DNA of 5,609 nucleotides, from the NCBI GenBank assembly GCA_003501335.1, contig DNPQ01000110.1, forward strand, positions 1-5,609, written 5' to 3'. The position numbers and the translations under genes are program-made. This document shows, in pieces, positions 5,482 to 5,609 of the stretch. Every line of letters starts with the position of its first letter. Position 1 is the first letter of the stretch. The DNA is from Bacillota bacterium. Lineage in GTDB: Bacteria > Bacillota > UBA4882 > UBA8346. A model generated the notes under the pieces. That model saw only the letters and a program-made list of their open reading frames with translations. It did not search any database and was not told the origin of the DNA.

Positions 5482-5609
5482 ATGGCCCAGAAACAACAAG
5501 AACGGAAAAAAATATCGGAAAACCGCCGAGCGAGGCATGAATACTTTATCGAAGAAACTTTTGAAACTGGGATTGCCTTGACTGGGACAGAAGTTAAATC
5601 TTTACGCCT
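5482..5609 (+). CDS. smpB: SsrA (tmRNA)-binding protein SmpB, 3'-truncated by window edge
   Basis: SmpB binds tmRNA and delivers it to stalled ribosomes for trans-translation, freeing the ribosome and tagging the unfinished protein for degradation. Only the first 42 codons plus two bases are in the window, against about 150-160 in the family. The visible part contains ISENRRARHEYFIEETFETG, then IALTGTEVKSLR, which are the hallmark N-terminal SmpB sequences. The ATG start has GAGGTG seven bases upstream (5469-5474). A near-consensus promoter precedes the gene, so it is transcribed independently of ackA. The frame is open to the window end with no defect. Confidence 0.96.
   Translation, partial: MAQKQQERKKISENRRARHEYFIEETFETGIALTGTEVKSLR

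Overview
The window looks like chromosomal DNA of an anaerobic, low-to-moderate GC Bacillota (Firmicutes) bacterium, probably Clostridia or Negativicutes. This is inferred from the AT-rich intergenic DNA, strong GGAGG-type ribosome binding sites, frequent GTG/TTG starts, housekeeping sigma-A promoters, the eno-secG order, and a chemoreceptor ending in a Cys-rich tail of the kind I recall from anaerobic Clostridia and relatives. No 16S or other definitive marker is present, so the genus is open.

All genes lie on the + strand. From left to right: (1) eno (enolase), cut by the window start, lacking about 33 N-terminal residues; (2) an inverted-repeat-rich spacer, then secG (translocase subunit) with its own promoter and a strong intrinsic terminator; (3) a 484-residue methyl-accepting chemotaxis protein with almost no extracytoplasmic sensor and a seven-cysteine C-terminal tail, closed by an intrinsic terminator; (4) a small PaaI-type hotdog thioesterase; (5) a 285-base AT-rich spacer with a good sigma-A promoter and a leader hairpin, then ackA (acetate kinase), closed by a terminator; (6) a near-consensus promoter and the first 42 codons of smpB (tmRNA-binding protein), cut by the window end.

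The genes appear to be mostly separate transcription units, because terminators follow secG, the chemoreceptor gene and ackA, and each following gene has its own candidate promoter. Functionally they mix glycolysis (eno), acetate/ATP production (ackA), secretion (secG), ribosome rescue (smpB), chemotaxis and acyl-CoA hydrolysis. In many Firmicutes secG is followed by rnr and smpB. Here the receptor, thioesterase and ackA genes occupy that interval and no rnr is present in it.

I found no CRISPR array, tRNA, rRNA, transposase, phage gene or convincing riboswitch. The most unusual items are the receptor (membrane hairpin without a sensor, plus the Cys-rich tail) and the dyad-symmetric DNA in front of secG and over the candidate ackA and receptor promoters. 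I see no clear evidence of an undescribed multi-gene system.
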